DNA of 64,000 bases from Heloderma charlesbogerti. Its lineage: Eukaryota; Chordata; Lepidosauria; Squamata; Helodermatidae. The DNA lies in contig JANEZZ010001902.1 in assembly GCA_026122225.1 (NCBI GenBank), positions 868,001 through 932,000 on the forward strand, read 5' to 3'. Positions within the stretch are counted from its first letter, which is position 1, and every line of letters begins with the position of its first letter. The notes beneath the pieces were generated by a model. That model was not told where the DNA came from. It searched no databases and saw nothing but the letters and a program-made list of their open reading frames with translations. This document shows, in pieces, positions 33,520 to 44,837 of the stretch. The position numbers were made by a program, and so were the translations under genes.

Positions 33520-36500
33520 TGTTGTTGTTCAGTCGTTCAGTCGTGTCCGACTCTTCGTGACCCCATGGACCATAGCACGCCAGGCCTTCCTGTCCTGCGC
33601 TCTCTCCCGGAGCGTGCTCAAGTCCATATTCATTGCATCCGTGATGCTATCTAGCCATCTCATCCTCTGCCGTCCCCTTCTCCTTTTGCCTTCAGTCTTT
33701 CCCAGCATCAGGGTCTTTTCCAGGGAGTTTTCTCTTCGCATTAGGTGGCCAAAATATTGGAGCTTCAGCTTCATTATCTGTCCTTCCAATGAGCACTCAG
33801 GGTTGATTTCCTTTAGGATGGACTGATTTGACCTCCTTGCAGTCCAGGGGACTCATAAGAGTCTTCTCCAGCACCACAGTTCGAAAGCATCAATTCTTCG
33901 GCGCTCAGCCTTCCTTATAGTCCAGCTCTCACAGCCATACATTACTACTGGGAAAACCATAGCTTTGATTAGACGGACCTTTGTCGGCAAGGTGATGTCT
34001 CTGCTTCTTACTATGCTGTCTAGGTTGGCCATAGCTTTCCTCCCAAGGAGCAAGCGTCTTTGAATTTCATGGCTACAGTCACCGTCTGCGGTGATCTTGG
34101 AGCCCAAGAAAGTAAAATCTGTCACTGCTTCCATTTCTTCCCCTTCTATATGCCAGGAAGTGATAGGGCCAGATGCCATGATCTTAGTTTTTTTAATGTT
34201 GAGTTTCAAACCAGCTTTTGCACTCTCCTCTTTCACCCTCAACAAGAGGCTCTTGAGATCCTCTTCGCTTTCTGCCATTAGGGTGGTATCATCTGCATAT
34301 CGGAGGTTGTTGATAATTCTCCCGGCAATCTTAATTCCGACCTGTGATTCATCCAACCCGGCATTTCTCATGATGTACTCTGCATATAAGTTAAATAAGC
34401 AGGGTGACAATATGCAGCCTTGTCGTACTCCTTTCCCAATTTTGAACCAATCGGTTGTTCCATGTCTAGTTCTTACTGTTGCTTCTTGACCCTCGTACAG
34501 GTTTCTCAGGAGACAGGTAAGGTGGTCTGGTACTCCCATCACTTTAAGAATTTGCCACAGTTTGTTGTGATCCACACAATCAAAGGCTTTAGCGTAGTCA
34601 ATAAAGCAGAAATAGACATTTTTCTGGAATTCTCTTGCTTTCTCCATGATGCAGTGAATGTTGGCGATTTGATCTCTAGTTCCTCTGCCTCTTCTAAACC
34701 CAGCTTGTACTTCCGGTAGTTCTCGGTTCGCATACTGCTGAAGCCTAGCTTGTAGGATTTTGAGCATCACCTTGCTGGCATGTGAAATGAGCGCAATGGT
34801 GCGGTAGTTTGAACACTCTTTGGCGTTGCCCTTCTTTGGAATTGGAATGTAAACTGACCTTTTCCAGTCTTGTGGCCACTGTTGAGTGTTCCAGATTTGT
34901 TGGCATATTGAATGCAGCACTTTAACAGCATCATCTTTTAGGATTTTAAATAGCTCGGCTGGAATACTGTCATCTCCGCTAGCTTTGTTGTTACTAATGC
35001 TTCCTAAGGCCCACTTGACTTCACTCTCTAGGATGTCCGGCTCAAGTTCAGTGACCGCACTATCATGGCTATCAGGGACATTCAGATCTTTCCTGTATAG
35101 TTCTTCTGTGTATTCTTGCCACCTCTTCTTAATCTCATCTGCTTCTGTTAGGTCCCTGCCTTCTTTGTCCTTTATCATGCCCGTCTTTGCACAAAACGTT
35201 CCCTTGAGATCTCCGATTTTCTTGAAGAGATCTCTAGTCTTTCCCATTCTGTTGTTTTCCTCGATTTCTTTGCATTGTTCATTTAAGAAGGCCTTCTTGT
35301 CTCTCCTTGCTATTCTCTGGAACTCTGCATTCAGTTGGGTATATCTTCCCCTTTCTCCCTTCCTTTTCGCTTCCCTTCTTTCCTCAGCTACTTGTAAAGC
35401 CTCATCAGACAGCCACTTGGCTTTCTTGCATTTCTTTTTCTTTGGGACGGATTTCGTTGCTGCCTCCTGAACAGTGTTACGGACCTCTGTCCATAGTTCC
35501 TCAGGCACTCTGTCTATCAGGTCTAATCCCTGAAATCTATTCCTCACCTCCACTGTATATTCATCAGGGATATGATTTAGGTCATACCTGAATGGTTTAG
35601 TGGTTTTCCCGACGTTCTTCAATTTCAGCCGAAATTTTGCAAGAAGCAGCTCATGATCTGAGCCACAGTCAGCTCCAGGTCTTGTTTTTACTGACTGTAT
35701 GGAGCTTCTCCATCTTTGGCTGCAAAGGACATAATCAATCTGATTTCGATAATGACCATCTGGTGACGTCCATGTGTAGAGTCGCCTCTTGTGCTGTTGG
35801 AAAAGAGTGTTTGCTATGATCAGCATGTTCTCTTGGCAAAACTCTATTAGCTTTTGTCCTGCTTCATTTTGTACACCAAGGCCATGCCTGCCTGTTATCC
35901 CAGTGATTTCTTGACTTCCTACTTTAGCATTCCAATCTCCTATGATGAAGAGGACATCTTTTTTTGGTGTTAGTTCTAGAAGGTGTTGTAGGTCTTCATA
36001 GAACCGATCAACCTCAGCTTCTTCGGCCTCAGTGGTTGGGGCATAGACTTGAATTACTGTGATGTTGAATGGTTTGCCTTGGATTCGTACTGAGATCATT
36101 CTATCATTTTTAAGATTGTACCCCAGTACTGCTTTTCCCACCCTTTTGTTGACTATGAGTGCTACTCCATTTCTTCTAAGGGATTCTTGCCCACAATAGT
36201 AGATATGATGGTCACCTGAATTAAATTCGCCCATGCCTGTCCATTTGAGTTCGCTGATTCCCAAGATGTCGATGTTCAATCTTGCCATCTCATGTTTGAC
36301 CACCTCCAGCTTACCTTGATTCATTGATCTGACATTCCAGGTTCCTAAACAATATTGTTCTTTACAGCATCGGATTTTCTTTTCACCGCCAGACACATCC
36401 ACAGCTGAGTGTCCTTTCGGCTTTGGCCCAGCCGCTTCACTCTTTCTGGCGCTACTTGGAAATACCCTCTGCTCTTCCCCAGTAGCATATTGGACACCTT

Positions 36501-36737
36501 CCGACCTGAGGGGCTCATCTTCCGGCATCATATCTTTTAGCCTTGTGATACGTTCCATGGGTTTTTCTTGGCAAGAATACTGGAGTGGGTTGCCATTTCC
36601 TTCTCCAGTGGACCACATTTTGTCAGAACTCTCTGCCATGACCTGTCCGTCTTGGGTGGCCCTGCACGGCATAGCTTATGGCTTCACTGAGTTACGCAAG
36701 CCCCTTCGCCACAACAAGGCAGTGATCCATGAAGGGG
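33520..36737 (-). mobile_element. Full-length BovB (RTE-clade) LINE, young copy 2
   Basis: A 3218-bp minus-strand element from CCCCTTCATGGATCACTGCC (36737) to GACTGAACAACAACAA (33520), flanked by a perfect 12-bp target-site duplication. It is antisense to SRPX within intron 1, and the coding region is almost intact. Together with copy 1 (plus strand, 15958-19143) it forms a long inverted repeat pair around SRPX exon 1. Confidence 0.95.
33529..36672 (-). pseudogene. BovB endonuclease/reverse transcriptase ORF with a single stop codon
   Basis: One frame runs from 36672 to 33529, about 1047 codons, near the usual BovB length. Endonuclease boxes: GTWNVRSMNQGK, ISELKWTGMGEF, IIGDWNAKVGSQ, GSDHELLLAKF. 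RT boxes: FIDYAKAFDCVDHNKLW, GVRQGCILSPCLFNLYAEY, LRYADDTTLMAES, LNIKKTKIM. The C-terminus is HGVTKSRTRLND. The only visible break is TGA at 33853-33855, where copy 1 has CGA (Arg), a CpG-type change. All catalytic residues I can identify are kept. The break removes the last ~108 residues. The protein nicks target DNA and copies the RNA by target-primed reverse transcription (family knowledge). Confidence 0.9.
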
Positions 36738-36749
36738 TCACTCAGCCAT
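36738..36749. repeat. Target-site duplication, right copy, of BovB 2
   Basis: An exact repeat of 33508-33519. Confidence 0.92.
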
Positions 36750-36929
36750 ACAAATATTTAATTACGTTTAGTTGGATGTTTATATAAATATTTACCAAAA
36801 AAAACCCTTCCCAAACTTGAAAGTGCTGCAATTCCAATGGTCAATTTCTGTGGCTTTTGAAAACAACACTCCTGGTAGCTATCTCATGTATCAAGGATGG
36901 TAGTCAAGTTGTGACTAGTATACAGTTAA

Positions 36930-36997
36930 CATGCAATTCTATATCAATTTACCTGTGAACTCGGTGGGACTTACTTCTGAATAGACTTAAGACACAA
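36930..36997. mobile_element. Short foldback element, ACTTACTTCTGA family
   Basis: It runs ATGCAATTCTATATC, then GAACTCGGTGGGACTTACTTC, then TGAATAGACTTAAGACACAAC, matching the copies near 44838 and 62358 (the latter in reverse). It abuts the left arm of the inverted duplication. Confidence 0.5.
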
Positions 36998-36998
36998 C

Positions 36999-37770
36999 TG
37001 TTTTTGTCATAGCTAAGGTGAGATTTAAAGAAATGTAAATACTTGCTCTTCTCACATTCTTAGCCACTGCACTATTGCATCTCTCTGATATCTAGGCAAA
37101 AATGTCATCATGTGTGAGACAGTCCTAAATCAGGATATTCATTTTGAAGAGTCTACTTTATATATACAGCATGAAGAAGTACCCTTCTTCATGCAAACCA
37201 ACTAATTTCTTTTGTTAATTAACTGGGAAAGAACTATTGAAACATTCATCTTAAGAACGATATCACAGTTCTCTATACTGCTTTATGTCTTTTTCCACAC
37301 ACTTCATCAATTGTGCTGAGGGATTTACAGAAAGCCTGGTTAAACTTTAGCCAGTGTGGGGTGGCAAAGCAAATGTTGATGTTAGCCAGCATGTCTCCTC
37401 TCTGATTTACCACAAAGGTCAACCCTTCTGAGAACTGTGGTACAAGCTGGCAATTCTGAGAGGATTTTTGTCCATCTTTTTGCCACTGACTGTCCAGTTC
37501 TGATGGGAAATTGTCTCTATCTCCTACATGAGAACTAGGTTTGAAACATAGTGTCTCTTTAGAAATGAGGTGCAAGGCACTGAGCTCCAAAATATGCTGT
37601 ATATCTAAAGTAGGCTCTTCAAAATGAATATCCTGATTTAGGACTGTCTCACACATGATGACATTTTTGCCCAGATATCAAAGAGATGCAATAGTGCAGT
37701 GGCTAAAAACGTGAGAAGAGTAAGTATTTACATTTCTTTAAATCTCACCTTAGCTATGACAAAAACAGCT
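36999..37770. repeat. Long inverted duplication, ~174-bp arms, ~420-bp spacer
   Basis: The left arm 36999-37172 and right arm 37593-37770 are reverse complements with only a few differences. Shared blocks are GTCATAGCTAAGGTGAGATT, TAAAGAAATGTAAATACTT, CACTGCACTATTGCATCTCT, GACAGTCCTAAATCAGGATA and TTCATTTTGAAGAG. The arm holds an intron-like stretch followed by the start of an ORF. The left arm ends in a second small hairpin (GCATGAAGA...TCTTCATGC, around 37168-37194). Confidence 0.85.
37273..37656 (-). pseudogene. Unidentified ORF (127 codons), exon-like
   Basis: It reads MCETVLNQDIHF at the start and ends GKRHKAV followed by a stop. Composition is that of an ordinary globular protein (FSEGLTFVVNQRGDMLANIN, CFATPHWLKFNQAF) and not low-complexity or retroelement-like. 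Upstream of the Met the right arm reads GATATCTGGGCAAAAATG, while the left-arm copy reads GATATCTAGGCAAAAATG. The latter looks like a splice acceptor (TCTAG) that the right copy has lost. The left arm encodes the same first residues, then diverges and stops. This could be a terminal exon of a host gene copied here, or a fragment carried by a mobile element. I do not recognise the protein. Confidence 0.35.
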
Positions 37771-38214
37771 GGGTCTTGTGTCACCTTAAAGACTAAGGTG
37801 ACTGAATAACTCGGCAGCTTCCTTCCCTGGCCCTGCCCCCTCTCCTAACAGGGAGAAGCAGCTTCAATCAGCAGCTGATCAAAGAGAAGAGCTTTTGACT
37901 GCTGAACACTGGAAAAGGGAGAGGGAGCAGGGCCTTGGGAGGAAGTGGCTTAGTGATTCAGCCCCCCTTACTTCTGAGGCTTGTCCTGCTTACTTGTGAG
38001 TAGGCATGCAGAGGCTTCTCCTGCTTACTTGTGAGAAGGCATGCTAACCATGCATACTCTTGAGCAGACACACAGAGGCTTGCTTTTGGGAAATACTGCT
38101 GAGCGATCCAGTCTTGCTTATTTCTGAGTAGAGACACTGAGGGGTTTTCTTTTCTTCTGAGTAGGCTTAAAATCAGCAAGAATCACATTTTGGCTATACT
38201 GATAGATAGAATCT

Positions 38215-38940
38215 GGCTCCTGAGACCCGTTGCAGATTGGAATTCAGACCTTGGACTGAAAAAGGTCCCCAACCCTTGACCTACAGGGTTGCATTCCATG
38301 GCGTGAGTCATCAGTGAAGGTGACCAAGGCAGTTTCTGTCCCAAACGTAAGCCGGAAGCCAGATCGGAATGGATCTAAATTATTGGTGTCCTCCAAGACT
38401 ACCTGGACTTGATGAGCCACCCACCAACTCTAGGAACTTGTTTAAGAACAGTACATTGGAAACTAGCCAATAATTTTCCAAAGCCATAGAATATAAACCT
38501 GGCTTTTTCCGAAATGATTTCACCACTGCCTCTTTTAAAACAACTGGGACAGCCCCATCTGTTAGTGAGGCATTCACCACTTCTGATATCCACACAGTCA
38601 GGCCAGCCCTGACAGATTTCACAAGCCGCAACAGGTCAAGATCTAAAGAGCAGGTGGCTACAGGGCTGTTGTAAGCATTGCTCAGAGAACATGCTTGAAG
38701 TCCTTTGAACAACACTTTTATCATTGCGGGGGGAGTACGTGTATGCCCACTCCCAATCTCATACACTTTGGTTAAAATAGAGCTATATTTGTTGCTGGTG
38801 AATGGTGAGGGAAAGTCTGCTAGAGAACCTTTGTCACAAACATTGTTTGGGTGGACATTGATGATTTTTAAATGTTTATAACTGTGGAAGTCTTTCTTCC
38901 TAAAGCTTCTCTCTCCCCCACACATCCCTTTGCCCACCCT
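38215..38940 (-). mobile_element. L2-like LINE fragment, N-terminal RT part
   Basis: The minus-strand ORF 38937-38380 encodes DLLRLVKSVRAGLTVWISEV, VNASLTDGAVPVVLKEAVVK and KPGLYSMALENYWLVSNVLF. In L2-type LINEs this pattern (VNASL...G..P..LK.A.V.P..KKPGLD...L.NYRP.SNL.FL) precedes the RT palm. The conserved NYRPVSNLPF is changed. It is truncated on both sides. Confidence 0.7.
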
Positions 38941-40539
38941 GTAACATTGGCCTTTTCTTCTTCCACATCTTTTCCAAAGGCCTTGATTGAGTTGTTGAAT
39001 ATCTCTTCCTTGTAGCCTTACTCAGTTGGGACATTTGGCACAGTTGCTCACTCTGTGTTCTGCTGTAGTAATATCTTTTTAAAAGGCTAGCTATGATTAT
39101 ATTACAACCCTCATTTTCCACATATGTGTGCTTCTGTTCTTAATATGGAACTAGGTGGCATCCAAAATATAGTATTTTCTTGTTAGTATATTACAATGGA
39201 AGCATTGGCAGCATTATCACAACTTCGGCTGTTTTAAATGGAAAAGCAGTTACATACGTAAAATTAAAAATAAGTGAACAAATAAAAATATATTTGTTTG
39301 CATATAAAATATATGCAAACAAATAAAAATTATTCACCATCAAGTATTTTGAAAGTTAGAATTGAAAACTGGCTTATTTGCCAAATTTATTTTTCCTGTT
39401 ACATTTGTAACGTATCATCATAAATGAAAACACATGTTGAGGTTTACACTCAACTGACTTACAAAGACTTCACAAGGAGTGATTGTACTATTTTTAGATC
39501 CCTGCTTGTCTTCATAAATGTAAGAAAATGTCTTATCTGGCTTTGGCATTATGCCATGCAGTGTTCTATGAGTGGTGCTATTATCTTTCCAAGCTCAGAA
39601 TCTGTCCATTGGCTTTTTAAGTGTTCCAGTTAACAGTAGTTTTTGATGGAATATTCTATGCTTTCTAGTATTAGAAGACAGAGACAACATTTGCCAATTC
39701 AGTCTTTAGCTTCCTTGGTTGGGAATCCAGTTGAGGACAAATCTACTGAAAAGTCAGTTTAGCATGGAGTGGTATGTTGATGAGCTTTCTTTTAAAATAC
39801 CTTTTACAACTTTTGTCCTGCAACATGTAGCTGAGCATACTTCTGAAACAGGTTTAGAAGTACAATTACAAATTGCTTCAATGCAGGGATATCTTTTTGT
39901 TACATTTTCATTTTAAAATATCCCAAATCAAGCAACTGATGAGCAGCATTGTGGCATGATACTTTATAGTTGGAAAGTGCTTGGGATGGATGGGGTGATG
40001 TACAATAGTGAAAATCAGATATCCATGAAAATTGTGCTAAATATGCATTGTCACTATTTGGGAAGGCAGAACTGTCGGCAGGGGAGAAATTGGAAGGAGG
40101 TTTTGTACATCCCTAACAGTAATTGCTTCTTCTGTTCCTAATGTTCTGAAGAAATATTTTGAAGTAGGCTGGCTTCTAACATAACATACAAGCATCACAG
40201 TTCCAAACGTTTTATTGAATAAATGGATAGGGCTGAACTGTGCACATTTTCCATTTGGCAGCCTTTGATGTAGCAAATGGATTCTCAGGCTACTGATGTG
40301 TGCCAGATTGCTAAAAATAGGTCTGGAATAATTTCTTAAGGGGAAATAATGGCAAAGTTCGGCTTATGATTTGGAAGATTTCCTTGATAACCATAATAAC
40401 TATTACTTATTTGATTTCATCTTTTTGCTGACAGTTAAATGCCTGTAACTGGGTAGTATTCTCCCATATCTAAACTAGCTCCACAGACATTTTTAAAACA
40501 ATGGCATATGGCCTAAGGGAACCCATTTCCAAAGTTTTG
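38941..40539. other. SRPX intron 1, no gene seen
   Basis: AT-rich. A perfect 15-bp inverted repeat with a 5-nt loop lies at 39291-39325 (TATTTGTTTGCATAT, AAAAT, ATATGCAAACAAATA). No ORF with recognisable features. Confidence 0.5.
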
Positions 40540-40552
40540 TGTACTCTTTCAT
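40540..40552. repeat. Target-site duplication, left copy, of the L1-type element
   Basis: TGTACTCTTTCAT, exactly repeated at 42451-42463. Confidence 0.9.
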
Positions 40553-40955
40553 TTTTTTGAATATATTTTTATTTATTTTATCTTTATAAATGAAATAAAC
40601 AATACCAAAATTACCAACAACCTGATCAATACTACAATTTCGTAACAATACAATATTCTGATGAGGACACCACAATAACAAAAAGAGAAGGAAAAAGAGA
40701 AAAGGAAAAGGGAGGAGGAAAGGAAGTGAAGAAAAAAGAAGAAGATTCTTTCCCCTTCCCTCTCCCTCTCCCTCCCCTTTAAAGAATTAAGTGTAAACTG
40801 CAATACCCCCCGGCCTCCAATGCCATTCTATTTTAAAAACTATATCTATAACCTTAACAGTCTTACAGTTTAATAAACAACCTTACATTTCAATATCATA
40901 TCATCAATCTTATATCAAAGAAACAGGTCTACAATTCATTCCCAGAAGCCTATAT

Positions 40956-40989
40956 TATTATTATTATTATTATTATTAATAATAATAAA
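40956..40989. repeat. (ATT)n/(AAT)n microsatellite
   Basis: Ten or so ATT units turn into AAT units, giving a weak inverted repeat. It lies in the 3' UTR of the L1-type element. Confidence 0.85.
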
Positions 40990-41263
40990 AATATAGTGTT
41001 ATATAATAATAAAGCTTAATATAAACCTTCAACAGTCAGTAATATATTTTATACTAGATATATAAGTACACAATATACCCTCAAACAATAAATTTAAATA
41101 AAGCATACCATATCTACTTTGAAATTAAAAATATAAAGAAAAGCAAGAAAAAATGAAAGATGAAAGAGAATAAAATATATGTATAATCATTTATCTTCTG
41201 AGCTAGCCTGGATCATGTAGACTAAACACAAACAGTTAACAAAGCTTGTTTAAAGAATCCAGT

Positions 41264-42106
41264 TCATGGGGTTGTAACAGAATTCTCACGCATTTTTACA
41301 TTCAGCCATTCCTCCGCCATTTCATGATTTAGAAACTTCTTCATCTGACCTCCAGACACAATACAAAATGTAGCAGGATATTTTAAGTAATATTGTAAGT
41401 TCATTTGTTTTGCCATGTTTTTTGCTTTGATAAATTGCCTTCTTTTATTCACCACCTCTTTGATGTAGTCTGGAAATAACATTATCTTGTTTCCAGGAAA
41501 GGCTTCCACCCTCTCTTGCCAAACGCAGGATAGAATTCTTTGTGGAGACTTTTGCAAATTGGACTATGATCGTGTAATCAGTCCCTTTAGCATTTGGCAC
41601 ACAAAATGCCTGCTCAATATCAAGTAAATAATCAGATGGGATAGGGAGTATCTCATGCAAAAGTTTATCCACAAAAATAGGCAATTTTACCTCATTAGAC
41701 AGATTTTTAATCCCAATAATACGTACGTTGGATCTCCTCGTGAAGGCCTCCAGTTGAGAAATTCTATCAGAGGCATTTTTAAAACGAATTTGTGTCGTAG
41801 TTTCATTTCCTGTCACTCGGTCTTCTAGCTCATTAATTTTCGTCTCCATTTTTTGCCATGATGCATTAATTAAATCCACAGCTCCTTGCAAGGCGGTGAT
41901 GGAATTTTGGATTAAATCCAACCTTTTGGCTTGCTCCACAAATTGTGAAGATAAAGTATTTTATCAGAGTAAATAATTCCCCAATATCTTCTGTTCTCGA
42001 AACTTTTGACACAGGGTGCAGGGGGAGTTGATGCCAGCTCCTTTCTTCTCCTCAGTGCAGTCATGTTTGTCTCAAACAGATCTTTCAGGTCCTCAGATGT
42101 TCTCAA
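41264..42106 (-). pseudogene. L1 ORF1-like RNA-binding protein, frameshifted
   Basis: N-terminal part: 42106-41912 (MRTSEDLKDLFETNM). Then, after a frameshift, a coiled coil of about 60 residues (ITALQGAVDLI, KMETKINELEDRV) and an RRM-like part (RRSNVRIIGI, LDIEQAF) at 41939-41445. After another shift come the C-terminal domain signatures MLFPDYIKEVVNKRRQFIKA and LKYPATFCIV at 41557-41264. This is the coiled coil-RRM-CTD order of L1 ORF1p. Two frameshifts mean it is not translated whole now. Confidence 0.8.
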
Positions 42107-42450
42107 ATATTGTTAACATTTCTTAAGTCATCCTTCAGAAGTTGTTGATATTTCTTAAAGCATATATTATTATGGAACACATCAGCCCTGTTTTCTCCTA
42201 TGAAATAGGAGTCTCAGTACAGCTTTTTGCATTGGTAAAGCTCTGGAGAGATAATCCTGGAATCCAGCCCCCCCCCCACTGTCTTGAGGGGGGTACTTTT
42301 CTCCAATATGTTATCCAGATGTTGCCTTGCCCCCCTTAATTCCATGGGGGAATAAAAAGTTTTTTCAACCTTTTAAAAAGCTGTTTGAGAAAGCTCCCAT
42401 GGAGAGCCTGTGGGATGCTAGCAGAGCAACATTGGTTCCAACTGGAAGTC

Positions 42451-42463
42451 TGTACTCTTTCAT
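42451..42463. repeat. Target-site duplication, right copy, of the L1-type element
   Basis: An exact repeat of 40540-40552. Confidence 0.9.
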
Positions 42464-42795
42464 GATAATAAATGCATTCTTCACAAATTTTATTGTGCTT
42501 CACAAATTTTTATTGTTAAAATTTATTAACAAATTTTATTTATTATTACAATTGCTAAGTAATGCTCAGAGTCCAATAAAGATTAGAGTCTTGTGCTTTT
42601 TCAGTGGGACTAACATAGCTATCTAGGAGGTGCCATAGTTCATGTCTTCCCAGAGACCCGTCCTGTTAAATAGTTTATTAATACTTGATATGTTCTAGGG
42701 TGAAGGCCATCACTAGAAATGGTAGGGAGATTTAAGAGATAACAGGAAAATGGTTCACCCTTGAGCATTGTTCAGTTTCTCTCTGTGTTTGTGGC

Positions 42796-43347
42796 CTGTC
42801 TTCACATATAATTCTAAGCCAGGAATTCCAGATTAATACATCAAGGTGTGAATGAACATCGTGCTGGTACACACAGTCAGTTCACTCCTGCTTTGTGCAA
42901 GCAGGTAAACAAACAAGAAATAGATAGCTTTGCATTTTGTTGCAATCCAAGATTATGGTGAAGTTCACTTAGACAAGCCAGGATCATAATAAGACAGCCT
43001 TAAATCAGTGTCTGTGCTTGGTTTAGGAATCTTAGATTGTTTGGGTGCACTTAAACTTAATCCCGGGTTCAGACATAATGTGAAGTTCATAGAATCATAG
43101 ACTTATAGGGTTGGAAGGGGCCTACAAGACCATCGAGTCCAACCCCCTGCTCAATGCAGGAAGCCTGATTCCCAGGTGGAATCCCATCCAAGTACTAACC
43201 AGGGCTAACCTTGTTATCCCCTTCTTGGTTTGTTTACCTACTCATGCAAAGGGAGGAGCGAACGGACTGCATGCATCAGTACACCGCTTGTCCACAATGT
43301 AGTTTATTAAGCCAGGATTCCTGTGTTAGCATTATGTGTGAATGCAG
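42796..43347. mobile_element. Non-autonomous DNA transposon (hAT-like) interrupted by CR1
   Basis: The left end CTGTCTTCACATATAATTCTA and the reverse-complemented right end CTGCATTCACACATAATGCTA match at about three quarters of positions. The interior contains AATCCAAGATTATGG-type sequence. A CR1 tail at 43087-43208 splits it. No transposase; target duplication not clear. Confidence 0.5.
43087..43208 (-). mobile_element. CR1 LINE 3' tail
   Basis: It has CATAGAATCATAGACTTATA, GGGTTGGAAGGGGCCTAC, CATCGAGTCCAACCCCCTGC and TCAATGCAGGAAGCC. The same tail as the long CR1 at 45529. Confidence 0.85.
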
Positions 43348-43903
43348 CAGTGTTTATCTTGACACTGTCTATCTAGAGGAGGCTGCTGTCCTTGAGTCAG
43401 TGGCTGGATTTTTTGTCAGGGGGAAATGTTTGCAGTGAACTAACTGATCCCAGGTTAAGTCTTCCATTGTGGAAGCAGACTTCTGCTCTTGCAATAGCAC
43501 TTTCTCTTCCTCTTCTCCTCCCTGCAGCTCCCCGTGTATCCCCAAACTTGCTCCAGAGGATTCCCCAATCCAGCAGGTGATGGTGCAAATCTACAGTTCT
43601 AAGCATGAAAATGTAGTGTATTCTCTTTATTTCCATTTTACTTACTAGTTTATAAGACTATTCATGAGCAACTGATGTTATGTACTTCTCTAGAGGTTAC
43701 TCAGAAGAATATGCTTTATTGTTAGGACAAATTTTAAGAACAGGGTTACATAACAATCCTGCCCCCATAGGAGTACTGTGTCTTCAGCGAAGTCATATGG
43801 GAATACAACATTAATGTTCTTGGTGTGTTTCCTATGGTGACAAAAGCATGTCTTGTATTCTCTGTGCTACAGAAATACCCTGGGTTCCATTCCTATAACA
43901 TTA

Positions 43904-43924
43904 ACAAGCACACACACACACACC
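43904..43924. repeat. (CA)n microsatellite
   Basis: A short pure CA tract, AAGCACACACACACACACC. Confidence 0.8.
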
Positions 43925-44837
43925 TTAAGTCTCAGTGCATTCTTAGGACTGCTACACATATTGAAGATTCCCTTCACAGATGCCTTCCCATGTAGAATAC
44001 CACTGGGAGAGCTGCCCTTCAGTCCACCTGTCCCCAGACTGGGAACAAAACTGAAGAATTCCACTTTGATTTATTTTTAGAATTTTAAGAAAAATTATGC
44101 ACTATCATTCTTCAAGCTACATAATTTATACACATGTGAAATAACAATGAACAATCTGGCCCCTAATGCTCAGTCTCCCAAGCCATGTGCTATAAATTTC
44201 TCTGTACTCCATGCAGGTGTAGTAATTTCAAACTGAGTTCCATATCAAGAAAATCCCTGAGGGCTGCAAATAAGTTAGTTTGCCAAGTCAAGGTGTTTTT
44301 CAGAAGGAGCCCACTGTTTCTGAAATTACACGTTTCAACTTGCATTCAAGATATTTTCTTTAAAAGTAAAATACCTTTCAAGCTGTTGTAATTAAAGTGC
44401 AGTTGTAATGTGGAGCAGAATACCATTCAATTCATTACCTCAAAATAGTTTGGGGTAGGAGTAATGAGTGATCAAAGTGTTCAGACACAGGAAACCATCA
44501 TCCTTATCAAATTTCATGGGAACTGTAAATTACAAATAGACGATCTGTGTGATTCAGAGCTCAGTTTCACATCTGAAAACATTTCTACATCTGCCTCACC
44601 GATAAGCAAAATGAAAACTATAAAGAAATATTGCAGCTAGCTTTTGATCAGAGAGATCAAATGGCTAGATAAGGTATTTATGCCAGCAATTAATATTAAG
44701 TGTTGTATGGAAATAACAAATCCTATAATGTGTTCTTTATTTTTAATCACAGACGAGTTATAATTTTTATTTTTATTGTGTATGTTTTAAGTTCAGATTT
44801 TATATGGGGCAAGCATCTGCCCTTTATAGTTTTACAG
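43925..44837. other. SRPX intron 1, no gene seen
   Basis: Unique-looking AT-rich sequence without ORF or repeat signatures that I recognise. Confidence 0.5.

Larger units (their letters stand above)
40553..42450 (-). mobile_element. L1-type element with ORF1 only (HAL1-like), complete insertion
   Basis: A 1898-bp minus-strand element bounded by a perfect 13-bp target-site duplication. It has a 5' end at 42450 (GACTTCCAGTTGGAACCAATG), an ORF1 region at about 42106-41264 and a roughly 700-bp AT-rich 3' UTR with a purine/pyrimidine-biased tract (40680-40780). It ends in a short A-tail (seven A) at 40553. No endonuclease or reverse transcriptase sequence is present between ORF1 and the tail. In mammals, ORF1-only L1 derivatives are called HAL1 (established knowledge). 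It must have used an L1 RT in trans. Confidence 0.8.

Noticed and set aside
34886..35470. 194-codon plus-strand ORF
   Set aside because: It is the antisense shadow of the BovB coding region, rich in Ser/Leu/Phe as expected for a reversed Lys/Glu-rich frame.
37780..38214. Possible gene between the inverted duplication and the L2 fragment
   Set aside because: Contains repeated CTTACTTSTGAG-type motifs (about 37970-38160), probably a decayed local repeat; its ORF has no recognisable features.
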